From Woeseiaceae bacterium (lineage in GTDB: Bacteria; Pseudomonadota; Gammaproteobacteria; Steroidobacterales; Woeseiaceae), in NCBI GenBank assembly GCA_021773115.1, contig JAJFKS010000006.1, positions 62,001-126,000 on the forward strand: a stretch of 64,000 bases of DNA, read 5' to 3'. Positions 56,222 to 64,000 of this stretch are shown one piece after another. The notes under the pieces are model-generated. The model was not told where the DNA came from and ran no database searches. It saw only the letters and a program-made list of their open reading frames with translations. The position numbers and the translations under genes were made by a program. Numbering within the stretch: the stretch's first letter is position 1; each line of letters opens with the position of its first letter.

Positions 56222-56793
56222 TGAATTCGAAGTCGCTAACACCCATTATTGTTTTGTCCGTTGCTGCTTTTGGCAGTTGGTATCTCGCACGTTCGAATTC
56301 GTCGCCGGACACTGATGCATTTCCTTTCGACCCGGTGTATCACGGCTACTACCTTAAGAATGCCCGCATCCTGGGTACCGGTCCGGACGGCAAGAATCTG
56401 TATGAGATCGAAGCGCAGCATGCCGAACAACAGGAAGACGAGCGTATTGAGTTTTCCAATGTTCGAATTCGCTACTCGCCGGCGAGCGAGGTGCCCTGGA
56501 TTGTGAATGCCGACAACGCCAGCCTCAAGTCGGACAATCCGATGATTACGTTGCGCGGCCACGTCAAGATATCGAACGCCAGCGACTCGAGCAACGGCGT
56601 CTCGAACAGTGGCGAAACGGAAATTCGAACGCAGTACCTGGAGTTGAATCCGGAGCGCTATATCGCCGAGACGGACAAGCGAGTACAGATTCGATTTGGC
56701 TCCCGCAGCGTGACAGCGACGGGCATGCTAGCATCGCTCGAAGATGACCGAATTGAACTCAAAGCCAATGTTCGCGGTAAAATCGTGCCCTGA
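56221..56793 (+). CDS. lptC: LptC, LPS transport protein anchored in the inner membrane
   Basis: A 190-aa protein with one N-terminal membrane helix (TPIIVLSVAAFGSWYLA) and a periplasmic beta-jellyroll (KNARILGTGPDGKNLYEIEAQHAEQ is the usual start). It takes LPS from LptFG and passes it to LptA. Lies between kdsC and lptA. Confidence 0.94.
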   Translation: MNSKSLTPIIVLSVAAFGSWYLARSNSSPDTDAFPFDPVYHGYYLKNARILGTGPDGKNLYEIEAQHAEQQEDERIEFSNVRIRYSPASEVPWIVNADNASLKSDNPMITLRGHVKISNASDSSNGVSNSGETEIRTQYLELNPERYIAETDKRVQIRFGSRSVTATGMLASLEDDRIELKANVRGKIVP

Positions 56794-56794
56794 A

Positions 56795-57448
56795 ATGAAA
56801 ATACGACTGCCTACCCCGACCTGCCTGCTGCTGTTGATTGTGATCGCGATGCCGGCACTTGCCGGTGCCCAGGACCTTGATCTCAATCTCAGTCGCCTTC
56901 CCTGGGATATTAACGCCGAAACCGCAGACTTTGACGGCGAAACCGGGTCAATTGTCTATACCGGCCTGCGCTTCTCGCAGGGCAGCACATCCATTGAAGC
57001 CGACGAAGGGCGTGCCGATAACCGCGAGCAAAAGAATCGGGTCTGGCAGTTCAACGGCAACGTGCTGATCATCGTAAATAACGGCTATATCAAATGCGAT
57101 TCCGCCGTGTTGCACTTCGAAGGCAATATACTGAGCCTGGCCACGGTGACCGGCAGTCCGGCATCGTTCGAACTGAAGCGACTGGACGCGAACGATGCGA
57201 CCCACGCGGAGGCTGGACGTCTCAGTTACGATGTCAGGAAAGGCACGATCGAGTTTTCGAAACAGGCAACGATTACAGAAAGCGGCAATCAGATCTCGGC
57301 CGAACTTTTCGTCTACAACATTCCCGAGCGCCGCATTCTTGCCGACGCGGCAGGAACAGACGATGGTCGTGTTCGAGTCATCTATACACCAGCTGAAGGC
57401 GAGGTCGACGCGCTGCAGGATCGCGAGGATGAAAACGAAAATCCATGA
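56795..57448 (+). CDS. lptA: LptA, periplasmic LPS bridge protein
   Basis: A 217-aa periplasmic beta-jellyroll protein; the ATG at 56795 (the track start at 56744 is inside lptC) begins a signal peptide [25 protein letters not shown]. The Ile/Trp [20 protein letters not shown] start and [19 protein letters not shown] are OstA-like. It forms the bridge between LptC and LptD. Slightly longer than E. coli LptA (185 aa), with an acidic C-terminal tail. It overlaps lptB by 4 bp. Confidence 0.95.
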   Translation: MKIRLPTPTCLLLLIVIAMPALAGAQDLDLNLSRLPWDINAETADFDGETGSIVYTGLRFSQGSTSIEADEGRADNREQKNRVWQFNGNVLIIVNNGYIKCDSAVLHFEGNILSLATVTGSPASFELKRLDANDATHAEAGRLSYDVRKGTIEFSKQATITESGNQISAELFVYNIPERRILADAAGTDDGRVRVIYTPAEGEVDALQDREDENENP

Positions 57449-58170
57449 GCATCCTTAGCGTTCAAGAAATCTCCAAGAGTTACAAATCACGGAAAGTTGT
57501 CAAAAGCCTCACGCTGGAAATCAAAAGCGGCGAAGTTGTCGGACTGCTGGGGCCGAATGGCGCAGGCAAGACCACCGCTTTCTACATGATCGTCGGGCTG
57601 GTGTCGGCTGACAGCGGAAATATCCTGCTGGACGGCCAGGACCTGACCGCCAAGCCCATGCACGAGCGCTCCAAACTCGGGTTGGGCTATCTGCCGCAGG
57701 AAGCCTCGATATTTCGCCGCTTGAGTGTGGAGGACAATATTCTCGCGATTCTCGAAAATCGCAAGGACCTGGACCGCGCCGGACGCGAGCAGGAGCTTGA
57801 AACGCTACTCGACGAACTGCATGTCGGCCATGTTCGCAGCAGCCTCGGTATCAGCCTCTCCGGCGGCGAACGTCGGCGAGTCGAGATCGCGCGCGCCCTC
57901 GCCGCAGACCCGCTGTTTGTGTTGCTCGACGAACCGTTTGCCGGGGTCGACCCCATTTCAGTTCTGGATATTCAGCGCATCATCCGGCATTTGTGCGAGC
58001 GCGACATCGGCGTGCTGATTACTGACCATAATGTTCGCGAAACGCTCGGTATTTGCAGCCGTGCCTATATACTCAGTGACGGCAGTCTTATCGCCGCCGG
58101 GTCGCCCGAAGACATTCTTGAGAATCAACATGTTCGAGAAGTGTATCTCGGACAAGAGTTCAAACTCTGA
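57445..58170 (+). CDS. lptB: LptB, ATPase of the LPS exporter
   Basis: A 241-aa ABC ATPase. Walker [10 protein letters not shown], signature [15 protein letters not shown], Walker [15 protein letters not shown] and the H-loop TDHNVRET are intact, and [19 protein letters not shown] is the Q-loop stretch typical of LptB. It powers extraction of LPS by LptFG, whose genes lie elsewhere. Confidence 0.97.
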   Translation: MSILSVQEISKSYKSRKVVKSLTLEIKSGEVVGLLGPNGAGKTTAFYMIVGLVSADSGNILLDGQDLTAKPMHERSKLGLGYLPQEASIFRRLSVEDNILAILENRKDLDRAGREQELETLLDELHVGHVRSSLGISLSGGERRRVEIARALAADPLFVLLDEPFAGVDPISVLDIQRIIRHLCERDIGVLITDHNVRETLGICSRAYILSDGSLIAAGSPEDILENQHVREVYLGQEFKL

Positions 58171-58210
58171 GGCATAGTGCAACAATGAGAAGATTTAAAA
58201 GTCGTCGTAC

Positions 58211-59605
58211 ATGCTAAAACCCTCGTTGCAACTAAAGCTTGGCCAGTCACTAACGATGACGCCTCAGCTACAGCAGGCCATTCGCCTGTTGCAGTTGCCC
58301 ATCCTCGACCTAAACGCCGAGATCCAGGAGGCCCTCGAAGAAAACATCATGCTCGAAATGGAGGACCTGCCCGACGTTCCTCGAACCACTTCCGACTCGA
58401 CTGCAGAAGTCGAGACCATCAAGGCAGACGAACAATGGGAGGCGCGTGCTGCAGAGCGCACACAGGACAGCGGCTGGAACGGCGAAGGGCGCCCGATTAG
58501 CGAATTTGCCGACGAGTCGGGCGAGTCCCTGCACGAACATTTGTACTGGCAGCTCGAAATCGAGAATTTCACCGTCCGTGAGGCCCTGATCGGCGAGGCG
58601 CTGGTCGATTCGATAAACGACGACGGCTACCTGGTCGGTGACATCGACGATATTACCACCGGCCTCGATGAAGACCCGCCAATCACGACCGAGGAAGTCG
58701 AAAAAGCGCTGCTTAAAGTTCAGCGCCTGGATCCGGTTGGCGTCGGTGCCCGCAATCTGTCCGAATGCATTATGCGGCAAATCGAACAACTCGACCCGAA
58801 GACGCCCGGTATCAAGCTGGCCCTCGACATCGCGCGTGATCACCTCGATCTGGTCGCGAGCCGTGACTACGGGGAATTGCGTCGCGGACTGCGAATTTCA
58901 GAAGACAATCTGCATGAAGCGCTTGCGCTGGTGCGCGCCTGCAATCCCAAGCCCGGCCTTTCTGTCAGCCCGGCAACCGCCCAATACGTCATCCCGGATG
59001 TTTTTGTTCGAAAAATCGATAATCGCTGGCAAGTCGAGATCAGCCCGACCGGTGTGCCACGCCTGTCAGTAAACCAGCAATACGCAAAGCTGCTCCGAGG
59101 CAGCGGTGAACACGCCGTGTTGAAGACTCAGCTACAGGAAGCAAGATGGCTGATCCGCAGCCTCGAAATTCGCAACGAGACCCTGCTGAAGGTCGCGACC
59201 AGCATCGTTTCGCGTCAGAAAAGCTTTCTCGATCACGGCGAAGAATCCATGAAACCGATGGTACTGCGCGATGTGGCCGAAGAAATCGGCATGCACGAGT
59301 CGACGATTTCACGGGTGACGACCAACAAGTACATGCATACGCCCCGTGGCGTGTTCGAATTCAAGTATTTCTTCTCCAGCCACCTGTCGTCCGATGATGG
59401 CGAGGGGCAGTCCTCTACGTCGGTTCGCGCAAAAATCAAGAAGATGATCGGCGCGGAGAACCCGGCGAAGCCGCTCAGCGACAGCAAGATCACGAACTTA
59501 CTGAAAGGTGAAGGGATTACGGTTGCGAGACGGACAGTCGCGAAGTACCGTGAAGCTATGAACATCCCGTCGTCGAGCGATCGCAGGAATCGTGAGACCC
59601 GCTAG
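58211..59605 (+). CDS. rpoN: RpoN, sigma-54 factor
   Basis: A 464-aa sigma54. Region I (LKLGQSLTMTPQLQQAIRLLQL) binds activators, an acidic region II follows, region III contains the core-binding and helix-turn-helix parts, and the RpoN box ARRTVAKYRE is near the C-terminus. It directs transcription that needs enhancer-binding ATPases. The position after lptB and before hpf-ptsN-rapZ is standard. Confidence 0.98.
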   Translation: MLKPSLQLKLGQSLTMTPQLQQAIRLLQLPILDLNAEIQEALEENIMLEMEDLPDVPRTTSDSTAEVETIKADEQWEARAAERTQDSGWNGEGRPISEFADESGESLHEHLYWQLEIENFTVREALIGEALVDSINDDGYLVGDIDDITTGLDEDPPITTEEVEKALLKVQRLDPVGVGARNLSECIMRQIEQLDPKTPGIKLALDIARDHLDLVASRDYGELRRGLRISEDNLHEALALVRACNPKPGLSVSPATAQYVIPDVFVRKIDNRWQVEISPTGVPRLSVNQQYAKLLRGSGEHAVLKTQLQEARWLIRSLEIRNETLLKVATSIVSRQKSFLDHGEESMKPMVLRDVAEEIGMHESTISRVTTNKYMHTPRGVFEFKYFFSSHLSSDDGEGQSSTSVRAKIKKMIGAENPAKPLSDSKITNLLKGEGITVARRTVAKYREAMNIPSSSDRRNRETR

Positions 59606-59697
59606 CCGCCAAGGCTTGAAAATGTAAAAAAAGGAGCAAAATTAAACCGTTAGGCAGGTACGAGAAAAACACAAGACATTATCAACAGGAGACAACT

Positions 59698-60018
59698 ATG
59701 CAATTGAATGTTTCAGGCCACCACATCGAAGTCACGGACTCACTGAAGAGCTATGTTGAGTCCAAAGTTGAGAAAATAGCCCGTCACTTTGACGTAGTGT
59801 CTGACGTCCATTGTATCCTGACCGTCGAAAAACTCCGCCACAAAGCTGAGGCAACAGTGCATGTAAATGGTGGTACGATCTACGCCGATCACACTGAAGA
59901 GGACATGTACGCCGCGATCGATGGTCTCGTAGACAAACTTGAGAGACGGGTGAGAAAGTATAAAGAAAAGCTCGTTGATCACCACGCCAGAGACAAAGAC
60001 AAAATCAGGTACGCCTGA
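59698..60018 (+). CDS. hpf: HPF, ribosome hibernation promoting factor (short form)
   Basis: A 106-aa protein of the HPF/RaiA family: MQLNVSGHHIEVTDSLKSYVESKVEKIARHF and DMYAAIDGLVDKLERRVRKYKEKL. The short form without the C-terminal dimerisation domain works with RMF to make 100S ribosomes in gammaproteobacteria. A good AGGAGA Shine-Dalgarno precedes the ATG. The 92-bp AT-rich gap after rpoN may hold its own promoter. Confidence 0.96.
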   Translation: MQLNVSGHHIEVTDSLKSYVESKVEKIARHFDVVSDVHCILTVEKLRHKAEATVHVNGGTIYADHTEEDMYAAIDGLVDKLERRVRKYKEKLVDHHARDKDKIRYA

Positions 60019-60079
60019 CTCGCACAGGATCTGTGCGGTCAGCCGGCCGCACAGATCGCCGCGAATAGAACCCACCCCA

Positions 60080-60574
60080 ATGCTGCTTGAAGACATCATC
60101 CAACCGGACGGCGTGTTATGTAACGCCAGTGCCCGAAGCAAGAAACACTGCCTGGAAATTCTCAGCGAATTGCTGATTCGCCGCAGTCCGGATATTGCCA
60201 GCGAAGTTATATTCGCCTGCCTTAATGATCGCGAACGACTCGGTTGCACTGGCCTCGATCGCGGCGCCGCGTTTCCACATTGTCGCGTCGAGGGCCTGAG
60301 TGAGAGTCATGCAGCCCTGATTAAACTGTCGGAACCGATCGAATTCGACGCTGCCGACGGCGAATTGGTCGACCTCGTGTTTGGCATGGTTGTGCCGACA
60401 GAGCTAAACGACGAACATCGCGCCGACATCAAAATGATCACGCAAGTTTTAGCCGATGAAGGATTGCGTTCTCGCCTGCGCAGCACGCAGTCAAGCAAGG
60501 AACTCTATGATGCCTTGTTGAACGGTTCAGCACTGATATCACCGGACCCGGTACGCGCAGTGCAGGTGTCCTGA
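60080..60574 (+). CDS. ptsN: PtsN, nitrogen-related PTS EIIA protein
   Basis: A 164-aa EIIA-Ntr. The phospho-acceptor His is in GAAFPHCRVEGL, followed by PIEFDAADGELVDLVFGMVVP. The ATG at 60080 (MLLEDIIQPDGVLCN) is the usual start; the track start at 59975 is inside hpf. PtsN is normally phosphorylated by PtsP through NPr and signals nitrogen and K+ status. Neither NPr (ptsO) nor hprK is next to it, unlike in related gene clusters. Confidence 0.94.
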   Translation: MLLEDIIQPDGVLCNASARSKKHCLEILSELLIRRSPDIASEVIFACLNDRERLGCTGLDRGAAFPHCRVEGLSESHAALIKLSEPIEFDAADGELVDLVFGMVVPTELNDEHRADIKMITQVLADEGLRSRLRSTQSSKELYDALLNGSALISPDPVRAVQVS

Positions 60575-60601
60575 CATCCAGCGTATTCGACGGCATTCAC
60601 A

Positions 60602-61489
60602 ATGAGCAGAAATCTTCGCTTGATTATCGTCAGTGGACTGTCCGGCTCCGGAAAATCGGTTGCGCTGCATGTATTGGAAGATCTGGGCTACTACTGCATC
60701 GACAACATACCCGCCTCGCTGCTGAAATCCGCAGTCCGCGAAGTGCATTCGGGTGAAGGACCGGCGGCCGAACTGGTGGCCGTTGGCGTGGATGCACGCA
60801 ACCGCCCAAAGGATATCGAAGCCCTACCCGGCCTGATTGATGAGCTCCGCGAGCTCGGCATTCGAACCGATATCCTGTTCCTCGATGCCACCGATGAAGT
60901 ATTGCTGAAGCGTTACAGTGAATCGCGGCGGCGCCACCCACTCGCGTCGTACGGAACCGAACTTCGCAACGCAATAGCATCAGAACGTGAGATCCTGACG
61001 CCGATCAACAACGCGACAGATCTGATAATCGACACCTCGCAAACCAGTATTTACGAACTCGCCGATGTCATCCGGGAGCGCGTTGACCGCCGCAAATCGG
61101 ATTCCCTGTCGGTATTGATCGAATCGTTCGGTTACAAACACCGTATTCCGGCTGATGCCGATTTTGTTTTTGATATGCGATGCCTGCCGAATCCCTATTG
61201 GTCAGCAGACCTCCGCGGCCTGACCGGGCTCGACAAGGAAGTGATTGAATTTCTCAACTCGCACAGCACCTTCACTGAAATGTATGACGATATCGTCAGT
61301 TTTCTCAACCGCTGGATTCCAAAGTTCGAAGAAGCTCACCGTGGCTACCTGACGATCGCAATTGGCTGTACCGGTGGTCAGCATCGCTCGGTCTGTATGA
61401 CCGAGAAAATCGCGGCGACGCTTCGCCGCAATCACGAACCGGTACTAACGCGCCACAACAACCTCGCTGACCGCCAGCTGCAACAATAG
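60602..61489 (+). CDS. rapZ: RapZ, RNase adapter / nucleotide-binding protein
   Basis: A 295-aa protein with an N-terminal P-loop domain (IVSGLSGSGKSVALHVLEDLGYYCIDN) and the C-terminal RNA-binding domain (NPYWSADLRGLTGLD, and IAIGCTGGQHRSVCMTEKI). In E. coli RapZ senses glucosamine-6-phosphate and guides RNase E to the small RNA GlmZ. It starts 27 bp after ptsN. Confidence 0.97.
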   Translation: MSRNLRLIIVSGLSGSGKSVALHVLEDLGYYCIDNIPASLLKSAVREVHSGEGPAAELVAVGVDARNRPKDIEALPGLIDELRELGIRTDILFLDATDEVLLKRYSESRRRHPLASYGTELRNAIASEREILTPINNATDLIIDTSQTSIYELADVIRERVDRRKSDSLSVLIESFGYKHRIPADADFVFDMRCLPNPYWSADLRGLTGLDKEVIEFLNSHSTFTEMYDDIVSFLNRWIPKFEEAHRGYLTIAIGCTGGQHRSVCMTEKIAATLRRNHEPVLTRHNNLADRQLQQ

Positions 61490-61525
61490 CGCCTGCCAGC
61501 AGCTGGGCTGGTAAACTCCGTCCGC

Positions 61526-62875
61526 ATGGACGCTCCCGAGAAAGCAAAAGACAACCTCGAGCTGCTGCGACAACAGCTGGATGGCGGTCGCATGCGCTCG
61601 GCGCGCGTCATGATAAACAGCCTGACGGCTTCCGAACTGGCGCGCCTGCTCGAGTCTCTGCCGCGCAAGAAACGCGCCATGCTCTGGGAAATACTCGATC
61701 CGGGAATTGAAGGCGACATTCTCGTCGAGCTTTCCGACGAGGTCCGCGACAGTCTACTTGAGGGAATGGCGACTGAGGAATTGATCGCCGCCACCGAGGG
61801 CATGGAAGTCGATGACCTCGCCGATCTCCTCATAGACTTGCCTGAAGCGGTCACCCAGGAGGTCCTGCAGTCACTGGACCAGCAGGATCAGGATCGTGTG
61901 CGGCAGGTGCTTGCCTATGACGAGGAAAGCGCCGGCGGCCTGATGAACGTCGACATTGTGACCGTGCGTCCCGATGTCACGCTTGAGGTGGTCTCACGTT
62001 ACCTGCGAGCTGTCGGCAAAATTACCGACGGCACGGATTCGATATTTGTCGTCAGCCGTGACAACACCTACGTCGGCTCGCTGTTCCTGTCTCGCCTGCT
62101 AACGAACGACGCCGATGAAATGGTCGCCAACATCATGTCGACCGATATCATGCCGATTCCGGCAAACACGGCTTCGACCCAGGTTGTCTGGGAATTCGAA
62201 AATCGTGATCTTCTGTCAGCACCCGTTGTCGATAAGGATTTCCGCGTGTTGGGCAGAATTACAATTGACGACGTTGTCGATGTCATTCGTGACGAAGCCG
62301 AACGCTCACTAATGAGTGCCGCAGGCCTCGATGAGGAGAGTGACATGTTCGCACCGGTCGTCAAAAGCGCTGCACGCCGCGCGCTTTGGCTGGGCGTGAA
62401 CCTGGGCACCGCATTTTTAGCGGCTGCAGTTGTGGACAAATTCCAGACAACCATCGACAAAATCGTGTTGCTCGCCGTTCTGATGCCGGTTGTACCCAGC
62501 ATGGGCGGCGTGGCCGGGACGCAATCGCTCACGATCATTACGCGCGCCATCGCACTCGGCCAGGTTAACCGGGATAACGCCATGGGTATCTTGCGCAAAG
62601 AATTGATGGTCGGCATCTTAAACGGGGTCGGCTGGGCGATCGTCGTTTCGATGGTGACGTACTGGTGGTTTAACGATTGGCGCATTGGCGGAATTATTGG
62701 CGCCGCGCTGATTATCAATTTGTTTGTTGCGGCACTTGCCGGGTTCAGTATTCCTCTGATTCTGAAGCGAATGAATGTTGACCCTGCACTTGCCGGCGGT
62801 GTCGTGTTGACGACAGTGACGGATGTTATCGGCTACTCGGTATTTCTCGGACTGGGCGCAGCACTGTTGCTCTAG
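61526..62875 (+). CDS. mgtE: MgtE, Mg2+ channel/transporter
   Basis: A 449-aa protein with an N-terminal superhelical domain rich in acidic residues (about 1-130), two CBS motifs (about 135-255) and five C-terminal membrane helices (from about 280), ending with the pore region GGVVLTTVTDVIGYSVFLGLG, whose Asp lines the Mg2+ path. The N and CBS domains sense cytosolic Mg2+. It follows rapZ by 36 bp; in xanthomonads mgtE also ends the PTS cluster (from memory). Confidence 0.95.
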   Translation: MDAPEKAKDNLELLRQQLDGGRMRSARVMINSLTASELARLLESLPRKKRAMLWEILDPGIEGDILVELSDEVRDSLLEGMATEELIAATEGMEVDDLADLLIDLPEAVTQEVLQSLDQQDQDRVRQVLAYDEESAGGLMNVDIVTVRPDVTLEVVSRYLRAVGKITDGTDSIFVVSRDNTYVGSLFLSRLLTNDADEMVANIMSTDIMPIPANTASTQVVWEFENRDLLSAPVVDKDFRVLGRITIDDVVDVIRDEAERSLMSAAGLDEESDMFAPVVKSAARRALWLGVNLGTAFLAAAVVDKFQTTIDKIVLLAVLMPVVPSMGGVAGTQSLTIITRAIALGQVNRDNAMGILRKELMVGILNGVGWAIVVSMVTYWWFNDWRIGGIIGAALIINLFVAALAGFSIPLILKRMNVDPALAGGVVLTTVTDVIGYSVFLGLGAALLL

Positions 62876-62888
62876 GGTCAATTGGGCA

Positions 62889-64000
62889 CTAGTCGTATTT
62901 GCCGATGCGGCTCAGGTCTCTCTTGATCCATTCGGGTGCGAATAAGCGCGGCACCTCTTTTCCGGTCACGAATTCCACCAGTTGCTCTTTAACGTTCATC
63001 GCATCGCGATAACCCAAGGCAATCAATTCACGCGTATAGGCCCGCTCAAACAACAGAAAGCTCAAGAGGCGACTCTCGCTGCGTTGCTTGCCGCTGATGC
63101 CTTGAAGTAGTGCACGAATCGCGAATGGCAGTTCCTGCCGGTGCCGTGTGGCTATGGCTCGCAGATCTTCACTCGGCACAACGAGCATCGTATCGATAGG
63201 CCTGACCGCCGCGAGCGCACCTGTTCGATTTTCATCGGGTATCGCGTCCAGCAGATCGTTGATACGCGTGATTCGTTCAAGGTCAGAGTACAGACCATCC
63301 ATGAATAGCGTATCGAGCATGTAACCTGCGATCTGCGCGAAGCTCGGCATCGGTCCAAGCTCTGTGGGTGCGGCGTCTCCGGTCTCATCACGTATGCCGA
63401 TGACGAGGATTCGGTCAGCGCCGAGGTGTACCGCCGGGCTCAGGGGTGTCGCTTGTCGCATCGCACCGTCACCGAAATACTCATTGCCGATCTGTTGCGG
63501 CGGGAATAACAACGGCACCGCGATACTCGCCATCAGGTGATCCAGACTCAGATGGGCGGACTTCCCCAGGCGGCGTGTTCGATCCCAATTCTGCAATGAT
63601 TTCTCGCCTTCGTAAAAGGACGTTGAACGCGCTGAATCGTAGCCGGCTGCAGTAACCGCGACGGCTGAGAGTGCGCCAGTATCGATTGCACTTTGGATCC
63701 GCGGAAAATGAACGTTTCGGCGTAGCAAGTCGCGCAGCGGCGCATTGTCCAGTAATGATTTGGGCGTGCCGACCAGCCAGCCACCCAGGACGATTGATGA
63801 CAGCCAGTGCAGGCTGCTCTTGAGCATCGTCAGATTGTCAGTTTTATACACCTGGTGGCTGCGAAAGTGAGCCCATACATGTTCCAGCTCGACAATAGCC
63901 GAGCGGAAATGTCGCGCTCTGGACGCCAGTACAACCGAATTCACGGCGCCAGCCGACGTGCCACTAATGACCGCGAACGGACTGGCGCAGGTCTTGGGCA
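62889..64000 (-). CDS. Patatin-like phospholipase (5' end outside window)
   Basis: The frame stays open to the window edge; the track start at 63944 is only an internal GTG. The upstream codons read PFAVISGTSAGAVNSVV, which supplies the patatin nucleophile motif GTSAG. The catalytic Asp is in YFGDGAMRQATPLSP. So it is a Ser-Asp dyad lipid acyl hydrolase (RssA/YchK type), without a visible membrane segment in this part. The C-terminal 150 residues are helical and of unknown role (LLSFLLFERAYTRELIALGYRDA). It converges on mgtE with 13 bp between stops. Confidence 0.88.
   Translation of the reverse strand, partial: PKTCASPFAVISGTSAGAVNSVVLASRARHFRSAIVELEHVWAHFRSHQVYKTDNLTMLKSSLHWLSSIVLGGWLVGTPKSLLDNAPLRDLLRRNVHFPRIQSAIDTGALSAVAVTAAGYDSARSTSFYEGEKSLQNWDRTRRLGKSAHLSLDHLMASIAVPLLFPPQQIGNEYFGDGAMRQATPLSPAVHLGADRILVIGIRDETGDAAPTELGPMPSFAQIAGYMLDTLFMDGLYSDLERITRINDLLDAIPDENRTGALAAVRPIDTMLVVPSEDLRAIATRHRQELPFAIRALLQGISGKQRSESRLLSFLLFERAYTRELIALGYRDAMNVKEQLVEFVTGKEVPRLFAPEWIKRDLSRIGKYD

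Overview
The window is chromosomal DNA from a Gram-negative gammaproteobacterium. It carries an LPS export and Kdo pathway (lpxC, kdsD/C, lptCAB), a DAP-type murein pathway (MurE with a DNPR motif), an outer-membrane PBP activator (LpoA), ZapD, SspA/SspB, a bc1 complex and Na+-NQR. The backbone gene order is the one I remember from Pseudomonas-like genomes: secA-M23-DUF721-lpxC-dcw-mraZ, then rnpB-rsmI-lpoA-yraN-diaA-sspB-sspA-petCBA, then murA-ibaG, then kdsD-kdsC-lptCAB-rpoN-hpf-ptsN-rapZ. Na+-NQR fits a marine or saline habitat. A more exact placement (for example a Woeseia-like marine sediment lineage) is only a guess. I see no tRNA, rRNA 16S/23S/5S, CRISPR array, phage gene or transposase.

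Layout. (1) 1-5005: end of zapD (+), then mutT, secA and an M23 peptidase (-). (2) 5313-24258: a short DUF721/DciA-like gene (+), then lpxC and the complete dcw cluster on the minus strand (mraZ-rsmH-ftsL-ftsI-murE-murF-mraY-murD-ftsW-murG-murC-murB-ddl-ftsQ-ftsA-ftsZ). Most genes overlap by 4-11 bp. The cluster is driven by a clear sigma70 promoter followed by a three-copy, 10-bp-spaced MraZ operator. (3) 24621-42558: a respiratory island. It holds an MtrCAB-type extracellular electron conduit (decaheme lipoprotein, decaheme periplasmic cytochrome, OM barrel; minus strand). Divergent from it is a plus-strand operon of a FccA-like diheme cytochrome, an NTF2-like protein, a NapC-type tetraheme cytochrome and a Wolinella-type FrdCAB. 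Next comes a minus-strand operon of a MenA-like prenyltransferase, nqrABCDEF, nqrM and a CBS-domain protein. (4) 42721-50730: rnpB, rsmI / lpoA-yraN-diaA / sspB-sspA-petCBA. (5) 50942-62875: DegS-like protease, murA-ibaG, a CaCA exchanger, kdsD-kdsC-lptC-lptA-lptB-rpoN-hpf-ptsN-rapZ-mgtE. (6) A patatin-like gene that runs off the right edge.

The main point of interest is the island in region 3. It sits exactly where mraZ and rnpB are neighbours in the related backbone, and two copies of an approximately 50-bp intergenic repeat lie just outside its two ends in inverted orientation. The pieces can be joined into one electron route: NADH through Na+-NQR to a quinone (possibly menaquinone, given the MenA-like enzyme), then out through NapC, the FccA-like cytochrome and MtrA/MtrB/MtrC to an extracellular acceptor, or to fumarate through FrdCAB. 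The reverse direction (extracellular donor inward) is equally allowed by sequence. A perfect 17-bp palindrome in the divergent control region between the mtr and frd operons is a candidate shared operator.

The ORF-track starts were revised where gene overlap, Shine-Dalgarno sequences or family alignment favoured another codon (secA, mutT, lpxC, ftsQ, ftsW, ftsL, mraZ, mtrA, mtrB, mtrC, frdA, CBS, nqrA, lpoA, lptA, ptsN). nqrM is too short for the track and was found by reading the sequence. All family comparisons are from memory; no search was run.
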